A DNA stretch of 64,000 nucleotides, taken from assembly GCA_036850595.1 (NCBI GenBank), contig CM072160.1, positions 6,651,773-6,715,772 of the forward strand, written 5' to 3'. Each line of letters opens with the position of its first letter. Position 1 is the stretch's first letter. The notes beneath the pieces are model-generated. The model searched no databases and was not told the origin of the DNA. It worked only from the letters and a program-made list of their open reading frames with translations. The position numbers and the translations under genes were made by a program. Below, in pieces: positions 62,301-64,000 of this stretch. This DNA comes from Rhyacichthys aspro (Eukaryota; Chordata; Actinopteri; Gobiiformes; Rhyacichthyidae).

Positions 62301-64000
62301 TCTTATTGCCATGATTAGATTACATCTAATGCTATTACACTACTCCCATCTCTCTCCTTCTCTCTCCCTCATCATGGATTTCTTGCAGATCTTATTAGTG
62401 TGTGATGGCGACCAGGTCTCCCGCCCCGGATTTATGAACCTCAGACTTCTCTCCTTTAATCTCTTGGCCTCTCTCCTCCTCCGCTGCTCCCTTCCTGCGT
62501 CTGTCCATCTATCATTCCCAGGGCTGGATGGGCGGAAGAGTATTAATCCCACCATCCCATCTCTCACTGCTGTGGACAGATGAGAAGGTGCAGGAGGGGG
62601 ACAGGTTGCAAGACCTTAGATTACTTTTCATAATATTTCTGTAGCGTTGTTGAAAATGGAGAGACATCAGGTGTAATGTATGCAGATTTGCAAAAGCGTA
62701 GGTCACTGCCAAAGGCTTAAGGTTTGAGATGGAGAGCAGAGGTAATAACGCAGACGCAGTGATAAACATCTTATTGTGGCAGTCTGTTGGTGCGCTCTTT
62801 ATGTGCAAACATGTCTTTGTCATAATTTATTTGTTTATGCAAATACCATGTATCTACATACAGTAAAAGCAAAATCTGCAAAAAAGAAACCACTACTGAA
62901 TGTTACTGTATGTACTCATTGATGTTGCTCAACTACAGTTAAAATGTATGTACAACCATATAACTAATTACAGTGCCCTTGATTTTGACAAGTGCAGTAT
63001 AATGTAGAGGAATTATATGTGCGTCCTTTAAAGTCAAATATCAACTCGTTACCAAACAGTCACTCAGTCTAAATAGTTTTTGTAAATATTTTAGTCCTCA
63101 GTGTGGATCAGGGACATGTTTCTTCTGTCCACTCACTATTCTACACTTTGCTCACAAACAGAGACAGATGGAGAATCCAATAAGCTCTGGGGAATCAATT
63201 GGCACGATGAGGACTTTTAATGAGCCCGTTGCTTGAAGGCCTAATTCTCCAAAACAAAACAAAACAAAAGGAGCAAATTCAGAGCAAAGAGACGAAATAA
63301 TTCTTCGACTTTTCCCCCAAAGACCACCTCCCCACCCCAACCCATCCTCAGTCGTAGCCGGTGCAGTGACAGGTAGATTAAGGGCCGTGATAGATGCCCC
63401 TCTCTGTATCTCCCTCTCTCCATCTCCAACCCACCCCCCTTTTCCCTCCCTCCATCCATCATGGCCGCTGGTGTAATTGCGGCTGCGTAGAGCTGGCAGA
63501 GGGAGCCTCCATCCATCTCCTTAACAACAAACAGTCACGAGGACGGATGGCGCTGCACTCTCCAGTTAATCTCCATCTATAAAGGGGGGAGGAGGGGGGT
63601 GGAGAGGAGTAGAAAATAACAGAAGGGGAAAAAGGTAGTGTTGGCTTACCATAAACAAAACGAGATGGAGTTTGCTACGATAAAGACAAGAGAGATGGTC
63701 CAGGTTTTGGGGATGGAGGGCTACAGCTGTGTTTCCTAAACTTGGCCTGTTTCATGACCCAACTTCACCCACAAGACCTCCTCTACTTTTATTAGTGCTT
63801 TTTTGATCTTCTATAGCATATATTTTTTACATTTTGATGAAAGCTTGCTCTGTAACTGTGATATAAAGCCATAATTTTCCGTCACAAGCATCTGCATTTT
63901 AAAATCATGGAACTGACTCAAACAAATTCTACAGCAATCCATCTTTGGGTCCTGATCCACTGGGCTCAACTGGGACCTTGAGAAAAAGTTTGCAAACAAG
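59340..64000. other. Gene-free right end with possible conserved noncoding blocks
   Basis: About 4.7 kb without a coding region I can support. Three stretches stand out from the AT-rich background by balanced composition and dense factor-like motifs: about 60780-60960, 62140-62560 and 63150-63590. They look like conserved noncoding elements of a developmental gene beyond the window. This is a judgement from composition only, as no alignment was possible. Confidence 0.4.

Noticed and set aside
1..64000. CRISPR arrays, rRNA or tRNA genes, prophage or insertion sequences
   Set aside because: None seen. The sequence is vertebrate nuclear DNA and the only repeats are microsatellites, coding repeats and one old transposon-like segment. 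A small RNA gene could be missed by eye.

Overview
The window is nuclear DNA from a bony fish. Genes are split by short GT-AG introns, intergenic DNA is AT-rich, every protein I can assemble is vertebrate-type, and one gene (her8a) belongs to a group I know from fish. Short introns suggest a compact genome, probably a percomorph, but the species cannot be fixed from the sequence. I see no bacterial operon, CRISPR array, rRNA or tRNA.

Layout, left to right: (1) 764-7853 (+), the 3' half of pik3cb (PI3-kinase p110-beta), with its 5' half outside the window. (2) 11.4-25.6 kb (+), complete per2 (circadian PERIOD2), with a noncoding first exon, 21 coding exons and 1502 residues. (3) 29233-30560 (-), hes6. 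(4) 34220-35732 (-), her8a, a second hairy/E(spl) repressor beside hes6. (5) 41785-45345 (+), cab39 (MO25-alpha), 341 residues. (6) 47715-50715 (+), itm2c, a BRICHOS membrane protein. (7) 52752-53672 (-), an intronless class A GPCR of the GPR55/GPR35/LPA5 kind. (8) 54704-59003 (+), a prss16-like S28 serine peptidase. The last 4.7 kb holds no gene I can support, but has several blocks that look like conserved noncoding DNA.

I joined exons by hand at splice sites. In every gene the coding length is a multiple of three and there are no internal stops, so the models are internally consistent. Starts, UTR ends and promoters are less certain.

PER2-HES6 and CAB39-ITM2C-GPR55 are two parts of human 2q37 that lie several megabases apart there; here they sit within about 45 kb. 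This looks like an old vertebrate linkage group in compact form, with pik3cb and prss16 as added neighbours. The genes do not form one pathway.

I found no wholly new biological system. The most interesting signals are regulatory: a dense set of exact D-box octamers around per2 (three in 66 bp of intron 1, plus a D-box/E-box pair at the promoter); a shared TATA/E-box core promoter at hes6 and her8a; RBPJ-type sites and proneural E-boxes upstream of her8a; and a SOX-POU-like composite between the two her genes. In proteins, the Gln/Tyr/Pro-rich repeat of Per2 stands out.
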